From assembly GCF_023544445.1 (NCBI RefSeq), contig NZ_JALPVJ010000010.1, forward strand, positions 1 through 64,000: a stretch of DNA of 64,000 bases. The letters are read 5' to 3'. Below the pieces are notes generated by a model. That model had not been told where the DNA came from and did no database searches. It saw nothing but the letters and a program-made list of their open reading frames with translations. This DNA comes from Actinoplanes sp. M2I2. GTDB lineage: Bacteria > Actinomycetota > Actinomycetes > Mycobacteriales > Micromonosporaceae. Made by a program: the position numbers and the translations under genes. Shown here one piece after another: positions 17,206-24,821 of this stretch; the stretch's first letter is position 1; every line of letters begins with the position of its first letter.

Positions 17206-17406
17206 GGTGGGGTCGGGCCAAGTGGACTCAGGCGTGGTGGGCTCGAGCGTGGTCAACTCGGGCTAGATGGGCCCAGGCGTGTTGAGTTCAGGCTAGATGG
17301 GCTCAGGCCTGGTGAGCTCGGGCTTGGTGGGGCCGGGCCTGATGGGGTCGGGCTTGGTGGGATCGGGCTTGGTGGGATCGGGCTTGGTGGGGTCGGGCTT
17401 GGTGGC
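17206..17406. repeat. 15-bp minisatellite encoding a Pro-rich tail
   Basis: About 13 units of a 15-bp repeat (perfect form GGGCTTGGTGGGGTC). The right-hand third is nearly perfect and encodes the TKPDP tail of the minus-strand methyltransferase; the left part is degenerate and lies beyond its stop. In frame, the pentapeptide pattern continues past two TAG codons. Confidence 0.85.
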
Positions 17407-18183
17407 TTTGATGACGTAGTAGGCCGGCAGCGCACCGGCGGTCTGCCCGAGCCCGGCGTACAGAGCGGGCTCGGGCGCCTCGAAGAAGGCGTCCAGTCGG
17501 AGACCGGCCCCGACCAGGGCCATCACGACATCGCTCACCGGCCACACGAAGGCCGAGAACCGCGGCGCATCCGGCTCGCCGCGGGCTCCCTGCGGGCGTT
17601 TGGCGTCGTCCTGATCCACGTTGGGGCGGTCGCGCCCGAAATAGTCGCCGGCCACGGCCAAGTGGTCGTCGCCGCGGACGGCCAGGACCTCCCAGGCGGG
17701 ATGGTGGTCGCACAGCAGCACCGCGCCGCCGGGGCGCAACCGGCCGGCGATCATGGTCGCGAAGCCGATGAGGTCGGGCACCCAGCAGATCGCGCCCCAG
17801 CTGAGGTAGACGAGATCCAGCTCGGCCAGATCGGCGGGCGGGTCGAGCATGTCGGCCCGGCGGAAGTCGGCCTCGATCCCCGCCTCGGCGGCTCGGCTTT
17901 TCGCCTCGGCCACGGCGACGTCGGAGATGTCGACACCCGTCGCGACGGCGCCGAGGTTCGCCCAGGAGAGCACCTCGTCCCCGTACGAACACGCCAGATG
18001 GACGACACGCCGGCCCGTCACATCACCGGCCAGCCGACGTTCGAAGTCCGCCAAGCTGACCTCGCCCGCGCGGAGGCGATCGGTCGCGATGCCCGATCGT
18101 CTGGGGGCGATGGTGTTCCAGCTCATCCGGTTCGACTCGGTGATGGCCTTGAGGCGGGATTCCACAGCCACCAACGTAGACAT
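17293..18183 (-). CDS. Class I SAM-dependent methyltransferase with TKPDP-repeat tail
   Basis: From ATG 18183 the product has 296 residues. The SAM-binding motif I is VVHLACSYGDEVLSWANLG (modified from the usual GxGxG), followed by GVDIS and a DLVYLSWGAICWVPD motif IV; substrate unknown. The C-terminus after residue about 260 consists of pentapeptides TKPDP (four perfect), then diverged units, encoded by the 15-bp minisatellite. The repeat expansion has probably moved the stop codon. An upstream start at 18294 would add a poorly conserved 37 residues; ATG 18126 (MSWNTIAP) is also possible. It is monocistronic and convergent with the M18 gene. Confidence 0.82.
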   Translation of the reverse strand: MSTLVAVESRLKAITESNRMSWNTIAPRRSGIATDRLRAGEVSLADFERRLAGDVTGRRVVHLACSYGDEVLSWANLGAVATGVDISDVAVAEAKSRAAEAGIEADFRRADMLDPPADLAELDLVYLSWGAICWVPDLIGFATMIAGRLRPGGAVLLCDHHPAWEVLAVRGDDHLAVAGDYFGRDRPNVDQDDAKRPQGARGEPDAPRFSAFVWPVSDVVMALVGAGLRLDAFFEAPEPALYAGLGQTAGALPAYYVIKATKPDPTKPDPTKPDPTKPDPIRPGPTKPELTRPEPI

Positions 18184-18321
18184 CCGCCGATCCGCGCGCA
18201 GCAGGATTCCCGCCGCCCCGATCCGGCCGGCCGCGGACCCGCTGAACCAAGCGAGAGACCCGTCCGCGGAATGCGGGCGGGCCTCTCGGCTCATCTATCG
18301 GTATTCAATGCGTGTCGGGTA

Positions 18322-18534
18322 TCAGAATCGCCGACCGCCGAGTTCACGTGAGGCGGTGTGACGCGCCTCCATGGCTACCTGGCGAGCGGGACGGTGGGCC
18401 TCAGGTGTGTAGTCACTCTGAGGCCGACGCATTCGAGCCCGGCTCAACGCCTCTTGGAGGAGTCTCATCTTGGTTGCTCCGTTCGAGTGCATGTCAGTTT
18501 TCTGCTTCCGGTAGGAGGGGACGGTGGTGGTCAT
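18322..18534 (-). CDS. Small basic protein downstream of whiB7
   Basis: A 70-residue basic protein whose ATG lies 2 bp after the whiB7 stop, so it is very likely translated from the same message. It begins MTTTVPSYRKQKTD, has a helical core (MRLLQEALSRARMRRPQ) and an Arg/Ala-rich end. A shorter start at the internal Met before HSNGATKMRLL is possible. No domain is recognised. Its coupling to whiB7 suggests a part in the same stress response, but that is inference. Confidence 0.6.
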   Translation of the reverse strand: MTTTVPSYRKQKTDMHSNGATKMRLLQEALSRARMRRPQSDYTPEAHRPARQVAMEARHTASRELGGRRF

Positions 18535-18536
18535 CT

Positions 18537-18899
18537 TCAGGCCGCCAGGCTGACGGTCTTGCGGGACTCGAGTCCGTTGGCGGCGAGCCGCTCCTCGACC
18601 TCGTGAGCCAACTCGGCGTCGCGCGCCACGTCGGCCTTACGGGGACGGCCACGCGGCCGCTTGCGCGGAACCACGGCACCGCGCTCGAAGATCTCGCCAC
18701 CCCAGACACCCCAGGGCTCGTTCCGCTCGACCGCGCCGGCCAGGCACTCGACGCGCAGCGGGCAGTCCCCGCAGAGCGACTTGGCCAGTTCCAGCTGGGC
18801 CGGGGAGTCGGAGAACCACAGGTCCGGGTCGAACTTCCGACAGGGCAGGTTTGCCTCGATCTCGACGCTCACGTCGAGCGGGGCCAGCGCCAGACTCAT
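18537..18899 (-). CDS. whiB7: WhiB7-type antibiotic-resistance regulator
   Basis: An iron-sulfur transcription factor of 120 residues. Four cysteines (20, 43, 46, 52) in the C-x22-C-x2-C-x5-C pattern bind the 4Fe-4S cluster. The WhiB signature GVWGGE (64-69) binds the principal sigma factor, and the AT-hook RGRPRK (83-88) is specific to WhiB7. The family activates ribosome-protection, efflux and modification genes on exposure to translation inhibitors. Gene order (uvrD2 upstream, AarF gene nearby) matches M. tuberculosis. A long leader with an ORF, terminator and antiterminator (19014-19512) indicates attenuation control. The start codon follows AGAGAGGTGA. Confidence 0.95.
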   Translation of the reverse strand: MSLALAPLDVSVEIEANLPCRKFDPDLWFSDSPAQLELAKSLCGDCPLRVECLAGAVERNEPWGVWGGEIFERGAVVPRKRPRGRPRKADVARDAELAHEVEERLAANGLESRKTVSLAA

Positions 18900-18974
18900 A
18901 AAGCCCGGTCACCTCTCTCTTTTCTCGATCTTCTGGATCGCCGTTCAGGTCATGCGTCCGGCCGGTGAGCCGGC

Positions 18975-19018
18975 AAAAAAATGAGGCCGCGGATCCCAGT
19001 TACGGGTTCCGCGGCCTC
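18975..19018 (-). terminator. Intrinsic terminator in the whiB7 leader
   Basis: On the minus strand an 11-bp perfect stem (19018-19008 with 18993-18983, gaggccgcgga and complement), extended by three more pairs, is followed directly by seven U (18981-18975). It is one of the few textbook terminators in this window. It lies 24 bases after the leader ORF stop and 75 bases before whiB7, so read-through must be regulated for whiB7 to be made. Confidence 0.9.
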
Positions 19019-19063
19019 GAGGTGAGCCGGAGGTCTGTTGGTCAGACCGGCCTTCCTCGAGGC
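19014..19063 (-). promoter_or_regulatory. Predicted antiterminator of the whiB7 leader
   Basis: Bases 19063-19055 (in the last codons of the leader ORF, around CCTCGAGG) can pair with 19022-19014 in nine uninterrupted base pairs. The second arm includes the first five bases of the terminator stem, so the two structures exclude each other. The enclosed region forms an inner hairpin GGTCTG/CAGACC around the leader ORF stop codon. Seen in the sequence; its function is inferred. Confidence 0.65.
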
Positions 19064-19395
19064 GGGACACCGTTGCCACCATCCGTGTAGCGCTTGCTGA
19101 TGGAGACATTGCTGCCCTTGAACCCAGGGTTGGTGCCGTTGGTGCCAGTGGTGCCTTCGATCCGGTCAAGCGCCAGAACGTCCAGCTCGGCCTGGACGGA
19201 AACCTGGTGCAGGTACGAAACCGGAGCTCGCTCGGCGGCCATCACCGGCACAGTGATCGGTGCGGTGGCCACGAACGGAGCCCGCTCAGCGGCTGCCGGG
19301 GCCCACACGTGGGCCGGGGCGAACAGCGAGGCGGACGGAGCGCAGGCAAGGGTCAGCGGCGCCGACAGCTGCATCGTCATCGTCATGCTTCCCAT
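19042..19395 (-). CDS. whiB7 leader ORF (117 residues)
   Basis: ATG 19395 follows GGAGGAGGTGG at good spacing; the frame is open from ATG 19449. The product is hydrophobic/Ala-rich in the first half, acidic in the middle (VQAELDVLALDRIEGT) and ends in a Gly/Pro/Arg-rich tail (SISKRYTDGGNGVPPRGRPV). No domain is recognised. Its last codons carry one arm of the antiterminator, and its stop lies 24 bases before the terminator. This is the geometry of a translated leader whose ribosome occupancy decides attenuation, as described for whiB7/wblC in other actinobacteria. At 117 codons it is long for a leader peptide and could have its own function. Confidence 0.65.
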   Translation of the reverse strand: MGSMTMTMQLSAPLTLACAPSASLFAPAHVWAPAAAERAPFVATAPITVPVMAAERAPVSYLHQVSVQAELDVLALDRIEGTTGTNGTNPGFKGSNVSISKRYTDGGNGVPPRGRPV

Positions 19396-19473
19396 CGTGG
19401 CCACCTCCTCCATTTGCGTTGCACTCGTTGATGTGAACTCACCGAACATCCCTGCTCGGTGAGGTGTGTCCTG

Positions 19474-19512
19474 AGGCTATGCCTGCCTCCACAGGCGAGG
19501 CAAACGAATTAA
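19474..19512 (-). promoter_or_regulatory. Predicted whiB7 promoter with WhiB7-type AT-rich element
   Basis: On the minus strand, TTAATT (19512-19507) lies 3 bp before a -35-like TTGCCT (19503-19498), which lies 18 bp before a -10-like TAGCCT (19479-19474). An AT-rich element just upstream of -35 is the known WhiB7 recognition feature, suggesting autoactivation. The promoter starts directly behind the uvrD2 stop. Confidence 0.6.
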
Positions 19513-19516
19513 CGGA

Positions 19517-21652
19517 CTAGTTTTCAAAGTTTTTTTGAGCGACCTCTTCGGGTGAAGCGCCGCCCACGAGAGCGAACACCGACTCGCCGTACTGGCCCAG
19601 CTTGCGAGGCCCTATCCCGGCGATCGCCAGCAGCTCCGCGGGCGACGACGGGCGACGCTCGGCCATGGCCACCAACGTGGCGTCGGTGAAGACCACGTAA
19701 GCAGGCACTTTGAGCTCCGCCGCGGTGGCCGCCCGCCACTTCTGGAGACGCTCGAAAAGCTCCTCGTCGAGGTCGGACGGGCAGGTCGGGCAGCGGCCGA
19801 GTTTGCGGTCGGCCCCGGCCAGGAGAGTGGCCCCGCAGATGCGGCACGAGGACACCTGGGAACGCCTTCGGTCGGGTTTCCGACTCCGGTCGCCGGCGCG
19901 TTCGGTCGACGAGGTGCGTTCGAGCTGGGGCAGGAAACGGCACGGCCTGCGCGCCCGGCCGCCGGGCGAGCGCGACTGCCCGTACGACAACCACAGCCAC
20001 TGCCGTGCGCGGGTGACCCCGACGTAGAGGAGGCGGCGCTCCTCCTCCAGCTGCTCGGGCGTCTTAGCGTACGTCGTCGGGAGCGTGCCGTCGGCCAGGC
20101 CGACCAGGAACACGGCGTCCCATTCGAGGCCCTTGGCCGAGTGCAGCGAGGCCAGCGTGACACCGGCGACGGTGGGCGCGTGCTGCTGCTCGGCCCGGCG
20201 CAAGAGCTCGTCGTTGAAGGCGGTCAGCGTGATGTCACGCTGCACGGCCCCGGCCTGCCCGATCGGCTCGACCACCGGCAGGCGCGCGTAGTCCTCGGCC
20301 AGGGCGACCAGAGCGGCCAGCGCCTCCCACTGCTCCCGCGCCGCGCCGCCGGGCGGGGGCTGCTCCCGCTGCCAGCCGGTGGCCGCGAGCGCCTCGACCA
20401 CAGCCTGCACCAGCGGTGTCTCACCGGGCGTGGAGCGGACGGCGGCCCGCATCGCGATCATCGCCTGGCGGATCTCCGGCCGCTCGAAGAAGCGCTCGGC
20501 GCCCCGGACGACATAGGGCACCTCGGCCTCGGCCAGCGCCTTCTCGTACGCCTCGGACTGCGCGTTGGTCCGGAAGAGCACGGCGAGCTCGCTGGCCGGG
20601 GTGCCGGACGCGATCAGGTCGCGGCACCGGCGCGCCACCGCGGCCGCCTCGCCGGCCTCGTCCGGGAAGATCTTGAGCTCTGGCTCGGCCCCGGGCGGGC
20701 GCTGACCGACGAGCTCGAGCCGCAGCCGGGCCTCGTTGCCGCGGGCCTGCCGGATCACCGCGTTGGCCAGACCGACCACCTGGGGCGTGGAACGGTAGTC
20801 GCGCACCAGCCGGACCACCACGGCCTCGCGCCGCAGCCGCGGGAAGTCGATCAGGTAGGACGACGTGGCGCCGGTGAACGAGTAGATCGTCTGGCTGGCG
20901 TCGCCGACCACGGTGAGGTCGTCCCGGCCGCCCAGCCAGGCCTCGAGCAGGCGCTGCTGCAACGGGTTGACGTCCTGGTACTCGTCGACGACGAAGTGCC
21001 TGTACTGCGCCCGGATCTGCTCGCCCACATCGGGGTGCTCCTCGATGCCCCAGACCGCGGCGCGCAGCATGTCCTCGAAGTCGATCACGCCCTGACGGCG
21101 CTTGAGCGACTCGTACGCGGCGAAGACCTCGGCCACCTTGGCCGGCTCGAAGGGCGGCTCGCGCAGGGCCTTGCGGGCCGCCACGGCGTACTCGTCCGGC
21201 TCGACGAGCGACGACTTGGCCCACTCGATCTCGCTCGCCAGGTCGCGCGCGCCGGTGCGGTCGGCGCGTACCCCAGCCCGCGCAGCGGCCAGCCCGACCA
21301 TGCGGGCCTTGCTCTCGAGCAGCTCGGGCATGGCCCGGCCCTCGAGCAGCCGGGGCGCGAAGTAGCGCACCTGGCGCAGCGCCGCCGCGTGGAACGTACG
21401 CGCCTGCACACCGGAGGCGCCCAGCTCGGTGAGCCGCGAACGCATCTCGGCGGCGGCCCGCGCGGTGAAGGTCACCGCGAGGATGTGCCGGGGGCTCACT
21501 TCGCCGGTGAGCGTTCGATACGCGATCCGGTGGGTAATCGCACGAGTCTTGCCGGTCCCCGCACCCGCCAGGATGCAGACCGGCCCGGCCGGGGCGGTCA
21601 CCGCCGTCCGCTGTTCGGGGTCGAGCCCGGCCAGCACCGCATCAGTCCGCAC
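19517..21652 (-). CDS. uvrD2: UvrD2-type superfamily 1 DNA helicase
   Basis: A 3'-5' DNA helicase of 711 residues equivalent to Rv3198c. Walker A is GAGTGKT (30-36), with further SF1 motifs in VDEYQDVNPLQQ (II), VVGDASQTIYSFTGA (III), LVRDYRST (IV) and LHSAKGLEWDAVFLVGL (V). After the helicase core come a tetracysteine site (CRICGATL ... GRCPTCP) and an HRDC domain ending SVFALVGG, the arrangement specific to UvrD2. It is divergent from mycoredoxin (81 bp between starts) and directly upstream of the whiB7 promoter. In mycobacteria uvrD2 is essential for viability. Confidence 0.95.
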   Translation of the reverse strand: MRTDAVLAGLDPEQRTAVTAPAGPVCILAGAGTGKTRAITHRIAYRTLTGEVSPRHILAVTFTARAAAEMRSRLTELGASGVQARTFHAAALRQVRYFAPRLLEGRAMPELLESKARMVGLAAARAGVRADRTGARDLASEIEWAKSSLVEPDEYAVAARKALREPPFEPAKVAEVFAAYESLKRRQGVIDFEDMLRAAVWGIEEHPDVGEQIRAQYRHFVVDEYQDVNPLQQRLLEAWLGGRDDLTVVGDASQTIYSFTGATSSYLIDFPRLRREAVVVRLVRDYRSTPQVVGLANAVIRQARGNEARLRLELVGQRPPGAEPELKIFPDEAGEAAAVARRCRDLIASGTPASELAVLFRTNAQSEAYEKALAEAEVPYVVRGAERFFERPEIRQAMIAMRAAVRSTPGETPLVQAVVEALAATGWQREQPPPGGAAREQWEALAALVALAEDYARLPVVEPIGQAGAVQRDITLTAFNDELLRRAEQQHAPTVAGVTLASLHSAKGLEWDAVFLVGLADGTLPTTYAKTPEQLEEERRLLYVGVTRARQWLWLSYGQSRSPGGRARRPCRFLPQLERTSSTERAGDRSRKPDRRRSQVSSCRICGATLLAGADRKLGRCPTCPSDLDEELFERLQKWRAATAAELKVPAYVVFTDATLVAMAERRPSSPAELLAIAGIGPRKLGQYGESVFALVGGASPEEVAQKNFEN

Positions 21653-21733
21653 GGTAGGGAATCATGGCACCCGGGTCGGACGTTGTGCCGGAAGGCGCTG
21701 TGCCATGTGACCCATCCGAAGGAGTTCCGACCG

Positions 21734-21979
21734 ATGTTGACCATGTACTCGACGTCCTGGTGCGGCTACTGCCACCGTCTGAAGTCGCAACTCGATCGGG
21801 AGGGCATCGCCTACGAGGTGGTGGACATCGAGCAGCAGCCCGAAGCGGCCGACTTCGTGATGAGCGTCAACGGCGGCAACCAGACCGTCCCTACGATGAA
21901 ATTTGACGACGGCTCGGCGCTGACCAATCCGTCGATCGTCCAGGTCAAGGAGCGCCTGTCGGCTCTGGCCGCGGGCTGA
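21734..21979 (+). CDS. mrx1: Mycoredoxin (glutaredoxin-like)
   Basis: An 81-residue thioredoxin-fold oxidoreductase. The active site is WCGYC (Cys 10 and Cys 13), the cis-Pro loop is QTVPTMKF and the C-terminal helix region reads ALTNPSIVQVKERL. Mycoredoxins reduce protein-mycothiol mixed disulfides in actinobacteria; Rv3198A is the equivalent next to uvrD2. Start ATG 21734 has GGAG 9-10 bases upstream. Its last 35 bp overlap the convergent gene at 21945. Confidence 0.95.
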   Translation: MLTMYSTSWCGYCHRLKSQLDREGIAYEVVDIEQQPEAADFVMSVNGGNQTVPTMKFDDGSALTNPSIVQVKERLSALAAG

Positions 21980-22385
21980 TGCCGGGCTCGGCGGCGAGTT
22001 CCTCGGCCCGGGCGACCAGGCCCTCGAGCTCGCCGTCGGTCAAGGCCATCTCGTCCACCAGCCGGGCGAAGAGCAGCAGGTACGCGCCGGTGCGGACGCT
22101 TTCGTCGATCTCCTCCACCGGCACCTTCTCGCCCAGGGCGTCGCGCATCAGCATCTCGGCCTCGAGCGTCGGCAGGCCCGCGGCCACGGTGCGCCGGATC
22201 TCGGCCAGCGGGCTGTCGGCGTCGAAGCGGCGACGGGCCGCCAGTCCGAAAGCGATCGCCCAGAGCCGGCGCGCGTCCTCGTCCGGCGCGTCACACGGCG
22301 ACGGCGTCTCCTCGGCGGCCACCCGCAGCAGATGGTGCCCGGCCTGGGTGCGTACGCCCGTGGCGGGCGAGAACATCGGGCTCAT
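21945..22385 (-). CDS. Hypothetical protein (146 residues)
   Basis: Function is not recognised. It is a soluble, helical, acidic protein (DEDARRLWAIAFGLAARRRFD) with no signal peptide or membrane helix. ATG 22385 overlaps the stop of the upstream gene in the sequence ATGA, so translation is coupled. Its 3' end overlaps the convergent mycoredoxin gene by 35 bp, a strong reason to expect antisense effects or a shorter true frame; the coding signal is good throughout. Confidence 0.7.
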   Translation of the reverse strand: MSPMFSPATGVRTQAGHHLLRVAAEETPSPCDAPDEDARRLWAIAFGLAARRRFDADSPLAEIRRTVAAGLPTLEAEMLMRDALGEKVPVEEIDESVRTGAYLLLFARLVDEMALTDGELEGLVARAEELAAEPGISPRPEPTGAP

Positions 22386-22819
22386 GACCGGTCCACCCGT
22401 CGCTCGGCCTGGCGGACCAGCGCGCGAAGCTCGTCGGCGGGGACGCCCGGTGGCCGCGCGAGGTCGCCGACCACCACACAGATGATCTCCGCCCGGCGCA
22501 GGGCCGGGATCGCGTACGCCAGCTCGGGCTCGCCGAGGACGGACCGGACGACCGCCTCGGCCTGGCGGGCGAGCCGGCCGCCGGACGGCAGCGCCTGATA
22601 GTCGAGCAGGTCCCGGATGTAGTCGGTGACGTCCCGGGGATCACGGCCGACGAAGCTGCGGCGCACCGCCACCGTGAACAGCTCGTGCAGCAGCCGGGCG
22701 GCCCGGGGTGAGCCGCCGGCCCGTGACAGCGACCGCGCCGGGCTCTCCTCCCCCAGTGCGTCCAGGAGGAGACGGCCCGCCGCGGTCGCCGCTGTATCTA
22801 TTGTCCCGCTTTGCCCCAC
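22382..22819 (-). CDS. Hypothetical protein (145 residues)
   Basis: Function is not recognised. It is an Arg-rich soluble protein with helical segments (AARLLHELFTVAVRR, AEIICVVVGDLARPPG). It is the first gene of a two-gene unit with the gene at 21945, joined by a 4-bp ATGA overlap, and begins 28 bp after the oxygenase gene at 22847 on the same strand. The two proteins may form a complex, but no evidence beyond coupling is visible. Confidence 0.7.
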   Translation of the reverse strand: MGQSGTIDTAATAAGRLLLDALGEESPARSLSRAGGSPRAARLLHELFTVAVRRSFVGRDPRDVTDYIRDLLDYQALPSGGRLARQAEAVVRSVLGEPELAYAIPALRRAEIICVVVGDLARPPGVPADELRALVRQAERRVDRS

Positions 22820-22846
22820 CTCCGGATGCTATCCGGAGGACCACTG

Positions 22847-23734
22847 TTACGGGATGAGAGCCGGGATGCTGGAGTCGAGCAGACCCCGATCCTTGAGCGC
22901 GCCGTAGAGCGGCGTCGTCTCGGGGAAGTGACCCCAGGCGTGGTCGCCGCTGCCGTCGCCGGCCCCGCCGAGCAGCTGCTTCTGCACGTCGGTGAAGCCC
23001 GCCCACTCCGGCCTGTTCGGCAGGTCGGCGACATCGTCACGGCCGGCGATCCAGCGGTACGTGTAGCCGAAGAACGCCCCGACGCGGGTGATCGACGAGT
23101 AGTTGTCGGACCGTGCGTGCCACAGGCGGCGGTCGAAGACCACCAGGTCGCCGGGGTTCGCGGTGATCTGCAGGGCGCCCTCGGGCTCGGGCCACGGAAC
23201 GCCCCGGCTCGGCGGGCCGGGCAGCCAGTTGGTCTTGTGGCTGCCGGGCAGGACGGTGAAGTTGCCCCGGCCGGTCTCGCTCACGTCGGAGAGCCAGTAG
23301 GCCAGCTTGACCGACAACGTCGGGCGCGGGTCGGTCTCGATCTCCCGATTCTGGCGGCCGCCGTCCTGGTGCCAGTGCCACCATTCCTTCTGCTTCTCGT
23401 GGATCTGCGGGTGCACGTCGATGTGCGAGTGGTAGACGTGCACGTTCCACCCGAGCAGCGACCAGATGTAGCGGAACGCCACCGGGTGGTCGAGCAGAAA
23501 CGCCAGCTCCGGCAGGGACGTCACCGCGGAGAGCTGGTGCAGCGCACCCGTCGAGCCCAGCCCGTGCCCGCCGGGCTGGCCGGCCCGCTCGAAGGCGCCC
23601 AGGACAGCGTCACGCGCAAGCGCGATCTCGCTCTCGGACAGCACTCCGCGGACCACGAGAAAACCGTCCCGGTCGAACCGGGCGCGCTCTTCCGCGGTCA
23701 TCGGGGCCCATGCGGGCGCTTGCACCTGCGTCAT
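22847..23734 (-). CDS. Phytanoyl-CoA dioxygenase family oxygenase
   Basis: An Fe(II)/2-oxoglutarate-type oxygenase of 295 residues. The facial triad is visible as HQD in WWHWHQDGG and the distal His in VVFDRRLWHARSDN; the 2-oxoglutarate-binding Arg is probably in ITRVGAFFGY. Relatives include PhyH and ectoine hydroxylases; the substrate is unknown. ATG 23734 is chosen because AGAGGTGG lies 6 bases upstream and the family homology starts there (MTAEERARFDRDGFLVV); the frame is open to 23866. Its neighbours do not suggest a pathway. Confidence 0.85.
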   Translation of the reverse strand: MTQVQAPAWAPMTAEERARFDRDGFLVVRGVLSESEIALARDAVLGAFERAGQPGGHGLGSTGALHQLSAVTSLPELAFLLDHPVAFRYIWSLLGWNVHVYHSHIDVHPQIHEKQKEWWHWHQDGGRQNREIETDPRPTLSVKLAYWLSDVSETGRGNFTVLPGSHKTNWLPGPPSRGVPWPEPEGALQITANPGDLVVFDRRLWHARSDNYSSITRVGAFFGYTYRWIAGRDDVADLPNRPEWAGFTDVQKQLLGGAGDGSGDHAWGHFPETTPLYGALKDRGLLDSSIPALIP

Positions 23735-23834
23735 CGAATCCACCTCTCGGTCTTTGTAAACCGAGACGCGGCTGAGCCCTCTTTTGGTTACTTCGAAAGG
23801 AGAAAACTTCTCTGATTCGACGAAGTTGATTCCC

Positions 23835-24821
23835 TTAGCGGGCGAAACCGCCCAACCACTGCTCAATGAGATAGAAAGCGATGGAAGAGGGCATCGGGAG
23901 GCTCATCGCTGTGCCGGTGCCGGGGTGGTGGTAGTCGCCCGCGATCATCTTCGCGACCTCGTCCCGGGTGAACCAGTGCGCCTCGTCGATCTCGGCCGGG
24001 TCGAGCCGGATCGGCTGCTCCGGGTCGGCGGTCGCGTGGAAGCCGAGCATCAGCGAGCCCGGGAACGGCCAGGACTGGCTGCCGGCGTAGTGCAGCGACG
24101 TGAGATCGACGCCGACCTCCTCGCTCACCTCGCGGGCGACACTGGCCTCGGCCGACTCGCCCGGCTCGACGTAGCCGGCCAGGCACGAGAAGCGCAGCCC
24201 GCCGTCGGCCGCGCGCCCCCAGGTGGCGTTGTGGCCGAGCAGGCAGCGGCCCTCGGGGCCGGCGACGCCGTCGTGCACCAGCACGATCATGGCCGGGTCG
24301 GTGCGCGGCCACATCGTGTTGCCCTCGGTGTCCTTGCGCGCCCAACCGGCCTCGACCACTGTCGTCGGCAGGCCGGTGCGCGGCGAGAACGTGTGGCTGC
24401 GGTGCCAGTTGCCCAGCGCCACCGCCGTGGTGAAGACCCCGGCGTCCCGCGCGTCGAGCAGGTGGCCGATGTCGCGCAGCGTGGCCGGCGCGGCCCCCGC
24501 GGACTCGGGCAGCGGCGCGTCGACCATCCACAGCGGGGTGCCGTCGGTGTCGAGGCCGAGGAACCAGTGCTCACCGTCGGGCGCGGCGGCCGACGGCAGC
24601 AGCACCAGCCGGTCGTCGGCGATCATCGCCCGGCCACCCTTGCTCAGATCGACGACGACGACCTGACCGCGGGTCCAGGCCGCGGCCAGCCATGCCTCGT
24701 CGGTGCGGTGCTCCGCGGCCCGGTCGAGGGTGCTGCGCGCCAGTGGCGGCGAGTCGACCCGGCCGCCCGGCTGCTCCCTGACATCGGGCTCGGGGACATC
24801 GGGCTCTTCAGGGGAGCTCAC
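23835..24821 (-). CDS. nudC: NADH pyrophosphatase (NudC-type Nudix hydrolase)
   Basis: A 328-residue Nudix hydrolase equivalent to Rv3199c. The Nudix box GYVEPGESAEASVAREVSEEVGV is intact. The NADH-specific downstream motif SQPWPFPxS appears as SQSWPFPGS, with Pro changed to Ser. The zinc ribbon normally between the domains has lost its Cys residues (HRSHTFSPRTG and GNTMWPRTDP stand where CPRCG-type pairs occur). NudC hydrolyses NAD(H) and can remove NAD caps from RNA. It is translationally coupled (4-bp overlap) to the upstream M16 pair. Confidence 0.9.
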   Translation of the reverse strand: MSSPEEPDVPEPDVREQPGGRVDSPPLARSTLDRAAEHRTDEAWLAAAWTRGQVVVVDLSKGGRAMIADDRLVLLPSAAAPDGEHWFLGLDTDGTPLWMVDAPLPESAGAAPATLRDIGHLLDARDAGVFTTAVALGNWHRSHTFSPRTGLPTTVVEAGWARKDTEGNTMWPRTDPAMIVLVHDGVAGPEGRCLLGHNATWGRAADGGLRFSCLAGYVEPGESAEASVAREVSEEVGVDLTSLHYAGSQSWPFPGSLMLGFHATADPEQPIRLDPAEIDEAHWFTRDEVAKMIAGDYHHPGTGTAMSLPMPSSIAFYLIEQWLGGFAR

